Of a stretch of 64,000 bases of DNA, positions 1-8,283 are shown piece after piece (position 1 is the first letter of the stretch; every line of letters starts with the position of its first letter). The notes below the pieces were generated by a model. It saw only the letters and a list, made by a program, of their open reading frames with translations. It had not been told where the DNA came from and ran no database searches. Source of the DNA: an uncultured Clostridia bacterium (lineage in GTDB: Bacteria > Bacillota > Clostridia > Oscillospirales > Ruminococcaceae); the NCBI GenBank assembly GCA_947627455.1, contig CANQWC010000001.1, forward strand, positions 122,260 through 186,259, in the 5' to 3' direction. The position numbers were made by a program, and so were the translations under genes.

Positions 1-13
1 TCGGGGGCTTTTT

Positions 14-394
14 ATGTCTGATTTTGCTTCGGCGGTCTCAAAGGGGCTGCTGTTTTCTCTTTTGGTGATGCTTCTTCTGTCCGCGGCGGTCGGCGCTGTC
101 GGTGTTTTTGTCGATATCTCCGACGCCGCTGTCGGGCTTTTGGGCGTGGTGATTCTCGGCGCGGCGGCATATTCTGCGGGAATGTTCTCAACCCGCCTGA
201 AGCGCTCGATGGGCCTTTTGCAGGGATTTGTCTGCGGCGCGGTTCTCTTTTTGTCGGCGATGATATTAAGCATAGCATTCTCCGAGTTCAGCTTTTCCGA
301 GATGACCGCGATAAAGGCGGCGGTGAGCGTAATCTGCGGGGTTATAGGCGGGGTGAGGGGAGTCAATGTCAAATTGACGGGCAAAAGTCATTAA
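14..394 (+). CDS. TIGR04086/YrzE-like small membrane protein
   Basis: A 126-residue protein that is mostly hydrophobic, with about four membrane segments (roughly residues 10-32, 38-58, 68-90 and 98-117). Length, topology and the glycine-rich last helix (GVIGGVRGV) fit the TIGR04086 family of Firmicute membrane proteins, whose function is not known. It lies 52 bp upstream of spoIIIAA on the same strand. The ATG at 14 has only a weak G-run ahead of it, and the first bases of the window (G-run then T-run) could be the tail of an upstream terminator. Family call is by resemblance. Confidence 0.7.
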   Translation: MSDFASAVSKGLLFSLLVMLLLSAAVGAVGVFVDISDAAVGLLGVVILGAAAYSAGMFSTRLKRSMGLLQGFVCGAVLFLSAMILSIAFSEFSFSEMTAIKAAVSVICGVIGGVRGVNVKLTGKSH

Positions 395-416
395 CCCCGC
401 CCGCCGAGCATAGAAA
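388..416 (+). promoter_or_regulatory. Possible sigma-E-type promoter for the spoIIIA operon
   Basis: TCATTAA, a 14-bp gap, then CATAGAAA, placed 31 bp before spoIIIAA. The -10 resembles the sporulation sigma-E consensus (CATACAAT-like) and the gap length is right; the -35 is a partial match. spoIIIA is a sigma-E operon in Bacillus and Clostridia, which supports the reading. Confidence 0.4.
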
Positions 417-446
417 TATACAAAGGACAAGTCAAAGGAGAAAATT

Positions 447-1319
447 ATGGATTCAAGAATTGAGTATGCCTTTGAGCTTTTAGAGCCGAGGCTTTCTTCG
501 GCGATAAAATCCCTCGGTGAGGAGACCGTCGGGAAAATCGACGAGATAAGGCTTCGGACAAACCGTGAGCTCTCGCTGTCCATGGGTTCTGAAGATATCG
601 TCTCGGAGGGCGTCACCGTCACGGCTGAGGACATCGACCGAACGTTCAAAACCGCCTTTTCCTATTCTCTCCATAGCTTTTCAAGAGAGCTCTCGGAGGG
701 CTATATAACCGTTCGGGGCGGAAACAGGGTGGGCATCTGCGGCACTCTTGCCCCCTCTGACGGCGTACGCGGCGACACTCTGAAATACATATCCTCGGTG
801 AATATAAGAATCGCCCGCGAGATAAAGGGCTGCGCAGAGGGTATTTTTTCCGAATGTTTTGCCGACGGCCCCTGCGGGCTTCTGGTGATAGGCCCGCCAT
901 CGAGCGGAAAAACCACGCTTCTTCGCGACCTTTCACGGCTTTTGGGCGGAAGATATAAGGTCTCGCTCATCGACGAGAGAAACGAGATTTCCGCCTCGCT
1001 TAGGGGCGTGCCTCAGAACGATGTCGGAAAGCTCACCGATGTTTTTTCGGGCTATGAAAAGCCGAAGGGCATTTCTGCGGCGGTGAGGGTGATGTCGCCG
1101 AGGGTGATAATCGCCGACGAAATCGGCACCCGCGCCGACTGCGAAGCTCTTGAATACGCGCATTGCTCGGGTGTGGCGCTTGTGACCGCGGTGCACGGTC
1201 TTAACCTTTCCGACGTCGAAAAGAATCCCGCTTTGAAGCGGCTCATCGGCTCGGGCGCGTTCAAATGGGCAGCCGAGCTCTCGCAAAGCCGCGTGTCGAG
1301 GGTGACAAGAATTGATTAA
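447..1319 (+). CDS. spoIIIAA: Stage III sporulation protein AA, ATPase
   Basis: 290 residues, the usual family length. Walker A GPPSSGKT lies at about residues 149-156, and a Walker B-like VIIADEIG lies near residue 220. SpoIIIAA is the secretion-ATPase-like member of the SpoIIIA complex, acting at the mother-cell face of the channel that joins mother cell and forespore. It is the first gene of a complete AA-AH operon; the start has AAGGAG six to seven bases upstream. Its end overlaps the spoIIIAB start by 8 bp. Confidence 0.97.
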   Translation: MDSRIEYAFELLEPRLSSAIKSLGEETVGKIDEIRLRTNRELSLSMGSEDIVSEGVTVTAEDIDRTFKTAFSYSLHSFSRELSEGYITVRGGNRVGICGTLAPSDGVRGDTLKYISSVNIRIAREIKGCAEGIFSECFADGPCGLLVIGPPSSGKTTLLRDLSRLLGGRYKVSLIDERNEISASLRGVPQNDVGKLTDVFSGYEKPKGISAAVRVMSPRVIIADEIGTRADCEALEYAHCSGVALVTAVHGLNLSDVEKNPALKRLIGSGAFKWAAELSQSRVSRVTRID

Positions 1320-1797
1320 GCTTTTGCTCTGCGCGATGCTCAGCCTCTGCGCCCTGATGTCGTCGCTTGAAATGTACCGCGAGCGGCTCTGCGAGGCGCA
1401 GATACCGAGGGAGATGGCCGAAGCCCTTTCGCGAATGATATCTCGGCTTCGGTTTGACGCCGAGGACGTTTTCAGCCTCTGCGAGAATTCATTCGACGGC
1501 TTTGTCTGCGGCGATTTTTCGGAATTTCGGGCGATATCCTCGGGGGATTTTCACAAAAAGTGGGAGGCCGCCTGTAAAAATCTTGCCGCCGACAGGGAAT
1601 CAAAGGCGCTCTTTGAGTCGGCGGGCCGAATTCTCGGTTCCTGCGATTTGCAGACCCAGACCGAACGCCTCGCGGAAATATCGCGGGAGCTTTCAGAGCG
1701 CTCAAAGAAGCTACGCGAAAGGGCAGAGGGCAGCAAAAGGCTTTATACGGCTTTCGGCGCGCTCTCGGGAATAGGAATATCACTGATGATAATGTGA
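1312..1797 (+). CDS. spoIIIAB: Stage III sporulation protein AB
   Basis: 161 residues with an N-terminal hydrophobic helix, a charged mostly helical middle (about residues 30-140) and a C-terminal hydrophobic segment (ALSGIGISLMIM). This matches SpoIIIAB, the GspF-like membrane platform partner of the SpoIIIAA ATPase. The start (TTG or ATT region at 1312) overlaps the end of spoIIIAA, suggesting coupled translation. Position second in the operon makes the call secure even though the sequence is poorly conserved. Confidence 0.93.
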   Translation: MIKLLLCAMLSLCALMSSLEMYRERLCEAQIPREMAEALSRMISRLRFDAEDVFSLCENSFDGFVCGDFSEFRAISSGDFHKKWEAACKNLAADRESKALFESAGRILGSCDLQTQTERLAEISRELSERSKKLRERAEGSKRLYTAFGALSGIGISLMIM

Positions 1798-1805
1798 GGT
1801 AAAAT

Positions 1806-2000
1806 ATGGACGTAACGCTTGTATTTCAGATTGCGGGTCTCGGAATAATCGTCGCGGTGCTGAGCCAGCTTTTAAAGCGTGCCGAGCGCGACGAGCAGGC
1901 GCTCATGATAACGATAGCGGGGCTTGTCATCGTGATGCTGATGCTCGTCAACGAGATCTCGGAGCTCTTTGACACCGTAAGGTCGACATTCGGGTTCTGA
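1806..2000 (+). CDS. spoIIIAC: Stage III sporulation protein AC
   Basis: 64 residues with two membrane helices joined by a short charged loop (LLKRAERDEQ). The segment VDLTVSK-free, compact two-helix shape and the length match SpoIIIAC exactly. It is a small membrane subunit of the feeding-tube channel. GTGAGGT lies eight bases before the ATG. Its TGA stop shares a base with the ATG of spoIIIAD. Confidence 0.95.
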   Translation: MDVTLVFQIAGLGIIVAVLSQLLKRAERDEQALMITIAGLVIVMLMLVNEISELFDTVRSTFGF

Positions 2001-2389
2001 TGGATATAGTAAAGGTCTGCGCGGTATGCCTTGTCGCGGCGGTCCTCGCGAAGGTGATTCAGCCGACAAACCGCGACCTTGCCGCGCTTCTGTCGATTTC
2101 GGCGGTGATCTTCGGCGCGTTCTGCGCGATCGAGGGCATATACTCTGTCTTCGGCGATATCCGCTCTCTCCTGAGCGGCACTTACATCAACGATGGGTAT
2201 ATTTCGCTCGCGTTCCGAGCCCTCGGAATATGCTATGTCTGCGAGCTTTGCGCCCAAAGCTGCCGAGACTGCGGCGAAACAGCCCTCGGAAGCGTTCTTG
2301 ACATCTCGGGCAGGGTCGCGATCTCGCTGATGTGCCTGCCGCTTTTGGGCGAATTCATGGAAGTTGTAAAAAAGGTTCTGGAGATTTGA
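2000..2389 (+). CDS. spoIIIAD: Stage III sporulation protein AD
   Basis: 129 residues with about four membrane helices and the family's typical start (IVKVCAVCLVAAVLAKVIQ) and cysteine-containing loop (CELCAQSCRDCGE). SpoIIIAD is a membrane subunit of the SpoIIIA channel. The start overlaps the spoIIIAC stop by one base (TGATG), and spoIIIAE begins on the base after its stop, so the three are tightly coupled. Confidence 0.95.
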   Translation: MDIVKVCAVCLVAAVLAKVIQPTNRDLAALLSISAVIFGAFCAIEGIYSVFGDIRSLLSGTYINDGYISLAFRALGICYVCELCAQSCRDCGETALGSVLDISGRVAISLMCLPLLGEFMEVVKKVLEI

Positions 2390-3490
2390 ATGAAAAGGAT
2401 TTTAACAGCGATAGCGGCGGTTCTTGCGGCACTCTGCCTGAGCGTCACCCTGAGCGCCGACGTCGAGGAATTCAAAGAAAATATTCTTTCCGAGCTTGAA
2501 GAGGCCGACACCTCGGGCGTTTCCGAGGGGCTTAAAAGCGCGGGGCTCGACCCCGATAACCCCTCAGACGTCAGCGGCCTGAGCGCGGGCGGAATTCTTT
2601 CATATGTCATGGGCATAGCCGCCGAAGCGTTCAGGCGGCCGATAAAAATTATTCTTATAGCGGCGGTGATGGCCGCTGTCTGCCAGGTCGCCTCTACACT
2701 TTCATACAAAGTCGGGCTCTACGGCGAGCTCTTCGTGATAATCTGCTTCATCGCGATAAGCCCCTACGCCCTCGACGCCTTCGATTCGGCCGTCAGCGCG
2801 ATGCTTTCCTGCCGAGCGTTCATGCTCTCGTACATACCTGCCTTTGCCGCGATAGCCGCATCATCGGGCAATATCGCCGCGGCGGTATCATACAACGCGA
2901 TGGTTCTCTATTTTTGCGAGATCGCCGCAAACTTCGCAGCCTCGGTTTTAAAGCCTATCCTTGCGTGTATGCTCGTGATGTCGGTCACTCAGGCCGTAAA
3001 CCCCGATCTTTCAAACATAACCTCGACGGTCAGGCGGGCGCTCACAACGGTCATCGGCTTCATAATGACGCTGTTTTTAGGGGTCATCGGGCTTCGTTCG
3101 CTCGCGGGTCAAGCCGCCGAAAGCCTCGCCGTAAAAGCGGGAAAATACGCCGTTTCAAGCTTTGTGCCGATAATCGGCTATTCTCTTTCAGAGTCCTACA
3201 AAGCCGTCAGCGTGAGCCTCTCGGCGATAAGAACCGCCGTCGGAACATTCGGGATAGTCGTTCTCTGCCTGTTCATGCTCTCGCCGATAATAACCCTCGC
3301 AATATACAAGGGCTCGTTTATGCTCTGCTCGGTGATATGCAGGCTCTGCGGCGCAGACAGGCTCGGCGCGATGATGGACGGCCTTGCCGACGTGTTTTCC
3401 TTCGCGGCGACGGTTCTGACGGTATTCATGCTGATGCTCACCGTCGCGACGGGAATGTTGATTCTTTTGGGGGGCGGTGCGGTTCTATGA
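2390..3490 (+). CDS. spoIIIAE: Stage III sporulation protein AE
   Basis: 366 residues. A signal-peptide-like N-terminus (about residues 1-23) is followed by an acidic extracytoplasmic stretch and then seven or eight membrane helices, including the conserved region around LKPILACMLVMSVTQAVNPDLSN. This is the largest membrane subunit of the SpoIIIA complex. The ATG directly abuts the spoIIIAD stop; the end overlaps spoIIIAF by 4 bp. Confidence 0.96.
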   Translation: MKRILTAIAAVLAALCLSVTLSADVEEFKENILSELEEADTSGVSEGLKSAGLDPDNPSDVSGLSAGGILSYVMGIAAEAFRRPIKIILIAAVMAAVCQVASTLSYKVGLYGELFVIICFIAISPYALDAFDSAVSAMLSCRAFMLSYIPAFAAIAASSGNIAAAVSYNAMVLYFCEIAANFAASVLKPILACMLVMSVTQAVNPDLSNITSTVRRALTTVIGFIMTLFLGVIGLRSLAGQAAESLAVKAGKYAVSSFVPIIGYSLSESYKAVSVSLSAIRTAVGTFGIVVLCLFMLSPIITLAIYKGSFMLCSVICRLCGADRLGAMMDGLADVFSFAATVLTVFMLMLTVATGMLILLGGGAVL

Positions 3491-3954
3491 GGTTTATTCT
3501 CGGCCTGACGCTGACGGTCTGCACCGTTTCGGTGATAAGCACCGCGCTGATGATGCTCACGCCCGACCGCTTTCGGCGCGAAATAAAGGCGGTGATATCC
3601 CTTATAACCGCCGTGGCGCTCTGCTCAGCAATTTTAAAGACCGATTTTTCCGGCCTCGCCGAGAAATTTTCTCTCCCCGATTTTGATTCCGAAGCCGTCT
3701 CAAACGACAGGCTCATTCAGGGCGAGCTTGAATCGAGGATTTCCGAGTATCTTCAATCTCTTTTAGAGGAAGAGGGGATAGATGTTAAAAAAGTATCCGT
3801 CGGGACTACTATTGACGGAAACAGGCGCATATCTATTACAAAGGCAAGTCTTCGGCTCGGCAGCGAAGAAAAACCCCGCGAAGAACAGGTTCGCTCGCTG
3901 ATCTCTCAGAAGATAGGTCAAATAGATGTAGAAATTTACTATGAGGGCAGTTGA
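3487..3954 (+). CDS. spoIIIAF: Stage III sporulation protein AF
   Basis: 155 residues starting at the ATG that overlaps the spoIIIAE stop (ATGA). The ORF-track entry beginning at 2914 is an over-extension. Two N-terminal membrane helices (about 1-20 and 34-54) precede a soluble domain with the ring-building fold typical of SpoIIIAF/AG/AH (about 85-150). The next gene starts on the base after its stop. Confidence 0.94.
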   Translation: MRFILGLTLTVCTVSVISTALMMLTPDRFRREIKAVISLITAVALCSAILKTDFSGLAEKFSLPDFDSEAVSNDRLIQGELESRISEYLQSLLEEEGIDVKKVSVGTTIDGNRRISITKASLRLGSEEKPREEQVRSLISQKIGQIDVEIYYEGS

Positions 3955-4458
3955 ATGGGAATCGGACAAATAAAGGAAAAAATCGGCGGAATTTTCAGAA
4001 GCTCTCCGAAAATCGCGGTATATCTTTCGGTCGCGGCGGCCTGCGTTTTGCTTCTTCTGTTCATGAAAACGCCCAAGCCCGAAAGCGCGCCCGAACCCGA
4101 ATCGGCGGTTATAATGCCGACCAAAGACCGCGCCGAAGAGCTTGAAGATGAGCTTGAGGAAATCATCACGAAAATTCGCGGAGTCGGAAAAGTTTCGGTG
4201 ATGGTGACCGTTTCGGGCACGGAGGAAAAGGAGTATATCTCCGACGTCTCCGAGCGCGACGGGGCATCTGAAACAAAAACGGTCATCGCGGGTTCAAAGG
4301 AGGCGCTTTTAAAGGCAGAAAAATATCCCGAGGTCAGGGGCGTTCTGGTCGTCTGCTCGGGAGGGGATAAGCCGCAGATTCAAGAAAAGGTGGTAAACGC
4401 GGTTTCTACCGTGTTGGATATACCGACAAACAAAGTGTTTGTAACAAACGCAGAATAA
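3955..4458 (+). CDS. spoIIIAG: Stage III sporulation protein AG
   Basis: 167 residues with one membrane helix (about residues 20-39), a proline- and acid-rich linker (PKPESAPEPESA) and a C-terminal ring-building domain ending near VVNAVSTVLDIPTNKVFV. SpoIIIAG forms the large ring of the mother cell-forespore channel in the intermembrane space. The start directly abuts spoIIIAF. Confidence 0.95.
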   Translation: MGIGQIKEKIGGIFRSSPKIAVYLSVAAACVLLLLFMKTPKPESAPEPESAVIMPTKDRAEELEDELEEIITKIRGVGKVSVMVTVSGTEEKEYISDVSERDGASETKTVIAGSKEALLKAEKYPEVRGVLVVCSGGDKPQIQEKVVNAVSTVLDIPTNKVFVTNAE

Positions 4459-4474
4459 TTTTAGGAGGATACCG

Positions 4475-5038
4475 ATGAAAAGAGTATGCAGAAGTTTTAA
4501 TCTCAGAGTCAACAAGAAACATGTGATCTTAGCCTGCCTGACGCTTCTATTGGGCATCACGGTCTATGCCAACTACAGGCTCTCGAACGCAAAGATCCCG
4601 ACCACCGACGTCATCGACGGCGTCGACGTCGGCAGCACCTACGGCGAGGTTCAGTATGTCAACGGCACCGAGCTCGACAGCTATTCAAGCGAAGACTATT
4701 TCGCTCAGGCAAGGCTTGATAAGCTCACCTCGCGCGATCAGGCGGTCGAGACCCTCAAGATGGTTCTTGACGGTCAGGACATCACCGACGAGGAGCTCGC
4801 GACATATACGATGAGCGCGGTGACGCTTTCCTCGCTGGTCGAGAGCGAATCGGCGGTCGAGAATCTCATCATGGCCTGCGGCTATGAAGACTGCGTGGTC
4901 TATCTTGACGGCGAAAACGCCAGCGTAGTAGTTAAATCCGACGGCCTGACATCGGCACAAGCCGCCGAAATCAAGGACATTTTGCTCTCCGAGGTTTCGG
5001 TCGACAATGAAAATATCAGAATTTTTGAAGTAAAGTAG
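4475..5038 (+). CDS. spoIIIAH: Stage III sporulation protein AH
   Basis: 187 residues with one N-terminal membrane helix (about 18-36) and an extracytoplasmic domain related to secretion-ring proteins (about 75-185). In Bacillus, SpoIIIAH binds forespore SpoIIQ across the septal space. No spoIIQ is visible here, as is common in Clostridia. A strong TTAGGAGGA lies just before the ATG. It is the last gene of the spoIIIA operon. Confidence 0.93.
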   Translation: MKRVCRSFNLRVNKKHVILACLTLLLGITVYANYRLSNAKIPTTDVIDGVDVGSTYGEVQYVNGTELDSYSSEDYFAQARLDKLTSRDQAVETLKMVLDGQDITDEELATYTMSAVTLSSLVESESAVENLIMACGYEDCVVYLDGENASVVVKSDGLTSAQAAEIKDILLSEVSVDNENIRIFEVK

Positions 5039-5067
5039 TTGTTTTCTGAAAAGATTTGTGCTATACT
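5039..5067 (+). promoter_or_regulatory. Vegetative-type promoter before the asp23-family gene
   Basis: TTGTTT, 17-bp gap, TATACT, starting right at the end of spoIIIAH. It would separate housekeeping expression of asp23-nusB and downstream genes from the sporulation operon upstream. Confidence 0.55.
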
Positions 5068-5142
5068 AAATGATGTCTAAATCTGCGAGATTGAAAATTC
5101 TTATTTCGCCGACGGAAGTTTAATAAGGAGGGCCAAAAGCCT

Positions 5143-5508
5143 ATGGAAAAAACCGCAAATTCTCAGAAGGGAACTCTTCGGGTCTCAGAAAACGTAATTG
5201 TGACGATAGTCAAGAACGCCGCGTCCGAGATCGACGGGGTATATAAGATCGCGACAAAGCCGCTCAGCATCAAAAGCCTTTTGCAGTCGAGCTCCGATCC
5301 GAGCGATATAAAGGTTTCGATGCCCGATGGGGCGTGCAGAATAACAATGTCTGTCGTCGCGAAGAGCGGCTGCAACATCGTTTCGGTGTGCGAAAAAATT
5401 CAGGAAAAGGTCAAGGCCGCTGTCCAGTCGATGACAGGCGTTGCGGTCTCGAGGGTCGATGTCTCCGTCACCGACGTTCACTATTCCGACGGCGCCGACG
5501 AAGAATAA
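5143..5508 (+). CDS. Asp23/Gls24 family envelope-stress protein
   Basis: 121 residues covering one Asp23/Gls24 domain (DUF322): the opening GTLRVSENVIVTIVKNAASEIDGV and the late VQSMTGVAVSRVDVSVTDVH are characteristic. Members are abundant cytoplasmic or membrane-associated proteins linked to cell-envelope homeostasis. A strong AAGGAGGG precedes the ATG. Its place ahead of nusB is conserved in many Firmicutes (yqhY in Bacillus). Confidence 0.92.
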   Translation: MEKTANSQKGTLRVSENVIVTIVKNAASEIDGVYKIATKPLSIKSLLQSSSDPSDIKVSMPDGACRITMSVVAKSGCNIVSVCEKIQEKVKAAVQSMTGVAVSRVDVSVTDVHYSDGADEE

Positions 5509-5516
5509 ATATCATC

Positions 5517-5547
5517 AGGCCGAGCGGCATAAAAAACCGCTTGGCCT
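5517..5547 (+). other. Hairpin between the asp23-family gene and nusB
   Basis: An 11-bp stem (AGGCCGAGCGG against CCGCTTGGCCT, one G-T pair) around a nine-base A-rich loop. No T-run follows, so it is not a clear intrinsic terminator. It could protect or process the mRNA. Confidence 0.4.
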
Positions 5548-5581
5548 CGGCTGCTTATAAATAAAAAACAGGACGGTTTTA

Positions 5582-5989
5582 ATGATGACAAGACATGAAA
5601 TTCGGGAGTGCGAATTCCTTCTTATTTACGAAAAGATGTTCCGCGACGAGTCGGTGTCTGAGCTTATAACTCAGCACGAAACCGACTATGAATACAAGTG
5701 CGACGACGAGGTCGAAAAAACCGTCGAAGAGGTTGAGAGCCGAGCCGAAGAGCTTGATAACGTCATCGCCGAGTTCAGCCCGAAGCGCACCGTGTCGCGA
5801 ATTCCGAAGGTCAACCTTGCAATCCTTCGCCTCGCGATCTTTGAGATCCTCTACCGAAAGGACGTTGTGCCGACAAACTCGGCGGTAAACGAAGCCGTCG
5901 GGCTCGCTAAGGCCTACGGGCGCGAGGCCGATATAAGGTTTGTCAACGGCGTTCTGGGCGCGTTCACAAGAAGTCTTAAAGATGAATAA
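5582..5989 (+). CDS. nusB: Transcription antitermination factor NusB
   Basis: 135 residues forming one all-helical NusB domain, with the conserved second half PKVNLAILRLAIFEILYRKDV and FVNGVLGAF. NusB with NusE binds boxA RNA and supports rRNA antitermination. The 3' end overlaps the next gene by 8 bp, suggesting translational coupling. Length is normal. Confidence 0.96.
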   Translation: MMTRHEIRECEFLLIYEKMFRDESVSELITQHETDYEYKCDDEVEKTVEEVESRAEELDNVIAEFSPKRTVSRIPKVNLAILRLAIFEILYRKDVVPTNSAVNEAVGLAKAYGREADIRFVNGVLGAFTRSLKDE

Positions 5990-6914
5990 CTACCTCGGAA
6001 TCGACACCTCGAACTACACCACCTCGGCGGCTATATTTGACGGCGAAGCGGTGAGGCAGGAAAAAATGCTTCTTCCCGTCGGCGAGGGCGAAAAGGGTCT
6101 GAGGCAGTCGGAGGCGCTGTTTCATCATGTAAAACAGCTCCCGACGGTGCTTGACAGGCTCTTTAACGGCGAGAACATCACCGCGATAGGCGTCTCTTCC
6201 CGCCCGAGAAATATCGAGGGTTCATACATGCCCTGCTTTCTTGCGGGCGAGGGCCTTGCCGAAAGCCTCGGAAGCTTTGCGCGCGTGCCTGTCTATAAGA
6301 CCTCTCATCAGGTGGGTCATATCCTTGCCGCGCTATATTCCTGCAAAAGGCTCGACCTGATATCCGATAAAAAACCGTTCATAGCGTTTCATCTCAGCGG
6401 CGGCACCACCGACTGCCTTTTGGTCGAGCCGAGCAAAGATGAAATCATAAAATGCACCGCCGTCGCCTCATCTCTTGATTTGAAAGCGGGACAGGCGGTC
6501 GACAGGGTTGGGCTGATGCTCGGGCTGAAATTTCCCTGCGGCGCTGAGCTTGAAAAGCTCGCCCTGAGATCTCATAGAAAATTTTCGGTAAAGCCCACTC
6601 TCAAGGGCGGAAGCTGCTGCCTCTCGGGGCTTGAAAACATCTGCAAAAAAATGCTCGACAGCGGCGAACCGAGCTGCGATGTCGCGCTCTACTGCTTAAA
6701 ATATATCGAGGCCGCGCTCATCGCGATGACCGAATTCGCCCTGAATGAATACGGCGAACTGCCGCTCGTCTATGCGGGCGGGGTGATGTCCGACTCGATA
6801 ATAAGAGAATCTGTCAGAAAAAAATTCAGCGCTGAGTTTGCCGAGCCCGCCTTTTCGGCCGATAACGCCGCGGGGCTCGCGGTTTATGCTTATATAAAGG
6901 ACTGTTTTGATTGA
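5982..6914 (+). CDS. TsaD/Kae1-like (peptidase M22-type) protein
   Basis: 310 residues starting at the ATG inside the nusB end (the ORF track starts 42 bp too early). It has the ASKHA-fold hallmarks of TsaD/Kae1: opening LGIDTSNYTT, a metal-binding H-x3-H in TSHQVGHI, FHLSGGTTDCLL, and the late YAGGVMSDS. TsaD makes the t6A modification of tRNA. This protein is shorter and more divergent than true TsaD, and the nusB-xseA neighbourhood is typical of a clostridial paralogue rather than tsaD itself. Exact substrate unknown. Confidence 0.8.
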   Translation: MNNYLGIDTSNYTTSAAIFDGEAVRQEKMLLPVGEGEKGLRQSEALFHHVKQLPTVLDRLFNGENITAIGVSSRPRNIEGSYMPCFLAGEGLAESLGSFARVPVYKTSHQVGHILAALYSCKRLDLISDKKPFIAFHLSGGTTDCLLVEPSKDEIIKCTAVASSLDLKAGQAVDRVGLMLGLKFPCGAELEKLALRSHRKFSVKPTLKGGSCCLSGLENICKKMLDSGEPSCDVALYCLKYIEAALIAMTEFALNEYGELPLVYAGGVMSDSIIRESVRKKFSAEFAEPAFSADNAAGLAVYAYIKDCFD

Positions 6915-8107
6915 GCTCGATTTTAACCGTTTCTCAGATAAATTCATATATCGCCCTGAAATTCAAGAACGACCCCAAGTTCAGGGGCATCGCCGTCAAG
7001 GGCGAGATCTCCGACCTCTCGCTCAACCGAAACGGGCATATCTTCTTCACGCTCTCCGACGGTTCGTCGAATATCCGCGCGATAATGTTTGCGGGCAGCG
7101 CCGCAAATCTGAGGTTTTTGCCGAGCGTCGGAATGTCGGTGATAGCCTACGGCTCGGTCGAGGTCTATGAGCGCGACGGCTCGTACAGAATAATCGTCGG
7201 CCAGCTTATCGAGGACGGCTCGGGCAGGTCGCTCGACGCCCTTGCAAAACTGAAACAAAAGCTTGACGCTCTCGGGGTGTTCTCCGCGCCGAAAAAGCCG
7301 ATACCGCGCTATCCCTCAAAAATCGCGGTGGTGACGTCGCCGACGGGTGCGGCGCTTCAGGATATTAAAAATATCGTCTCACGAAGATACCCTGTCGCCG
7401 AGCTTTCGGTTTTCCCGACGGCTGTTCAGGGCGCCGAGGCGGTCAGCGGAATAGTTTCTGCCCTCACAAGCGCCGACCGAAGCGGCTCAGACGTCATAAT
7501 CCTGACTCGCGGCGGCGGCTCTTCCGAAGATCTATCCGCCTTTAACGCCGAGCAGGTCGTGCTTGCGGTTTATAACTGCTCGACCCCGATCATTTCGGCC
7601 ATCGGCCATGAGATCGACTGGTCGCTTTGCGACCTTGCCGCCGATTTGCGTGCCCCGACGCCCTCGGGCGCTGCCGAGCTCGCCACCCCCGACATAAAAG
7701 ACATGTCCGCCGAGCTTGACGGCTTCAAGGCTCTGATATCGCAATACACCGCTTCAAAGCTCAGCAGGTGCAAAGAGCGCCTCGAACGGTTTGAATACGC
7801 GCTTTCGGCGATGTCTGTCGGCGAGAAGATATCTCACCGCCTGAGCGAGCTTGAATCGATTCGTGAGAACATAAAAAGGCAGGCCGCACACAAATATGAG
7901 GTCTCGCGGCTCGGGCTTGAAAGCATCGCCGAGATTCTTGACAGCCTAAACCCCGAAAACGTTCTTTCAAGGGGCTATGCCCTTGTATATAAAGACAGCG
8001 ACGTCATCGAGGAAGCCTCGGGGCTTTCGGTCGGCGACGGAATCAGAATAACCCTGCGCGACGGCAGCGTCGGCGCGGAAGTAAAAGAGATAAGAGGACG
8101 AAAATGA
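6911..8107 (+). CDS. xseA: Exodeoxyribonuclease VII large subunit
   Basis: 398 residues, the usual length. The N-terminal OB fold (about 1-100) holds KGEISDLSLNRNGHIFFTL. The catalytic domain includes AVVTSPTGAALQDI and the RGGGSSEDLSAFN signature, followed by a long coiled coil. With XseB it degrades single-stranded DNA from either end. The start is a TTG overlapping the previous stop (TTGA), and the end overlaps xseB by 4 bp. Confidence 0.97.
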   Translation: MSSILTVSQINSYIALKFKNDPKFRGIAVKGEISDLSLNRNGHIFFTLSDGSSNIRAIMFAGSAANLRFLPSVGMSVIAYGSVEVYERDGSYRIIVGQLIEDGSGRSLDALAKLKQKLDALGVFSAPKKPIPRYPSKIAVVTSPTGAALQDIKNIVSRRYPVAELSVFPTAVQGAEAVSGIVSALTSADRSGSDVIILTRGGGSSEDLSAFNAEQVVLAVYNCSTPIISAIGHEIDWSLCDLAADLRAPTPSGAAELATPDIKDMSAELDGFKALISQYTASKLSRCKERLERFEYALSAMSVGEKISHRLSELESIRENIKRQAAHKYEVSRLGLESIAEILDSLNPENVLSRGYALVYKDSDVIEEASGLSVGDGIRITLRDGSVGAEVKEIRGRK

Positions 8108-8283
8108 ACTACGAAGAAACAATCAAACGCCTTCGCGAGATATGCGACAAGCTTCGCGACGAAAACACCACTCTCGACGAGACCGCAAAGCTTTACAAAG
8201 AGGGTATCGGGCTCTGCGACAGCTGCAAAAAAATGCTCGACGGCTACATGAGCGCTCTCAGCGGGGGAAAAGCCGATGAATAA
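8104..8283 (+). CDS. xseB: Exodeoxyribonuclease VII small subunit
   Basis: 59 residues, just below the cut-off of the ORF track. It begins MNYEETIKRLREICDKL and continues with the family pattern of a helical hairpin (LDETAKLYKEGIGLCDSCKKML). The ATG overlaps the xseA stop (ATGA) and its end overlaps ispA by 8 bp, the usual xseA-xseB-ispA order. XseB bundles around the XseA coiled coil and is needed for activity. Confidence 0.95.
   Translation: MNYEETIKRLREICDKLRDENTTLDETAKLYKEGIGLCDSCKKMLDGYMSALSGGKADE

Noticed and set aside
5517-5547. Terminator between the asp23-family gene and nusB
   Set aside because: The stem is good, but no T-run follows, so it was listed only as a hairpin.
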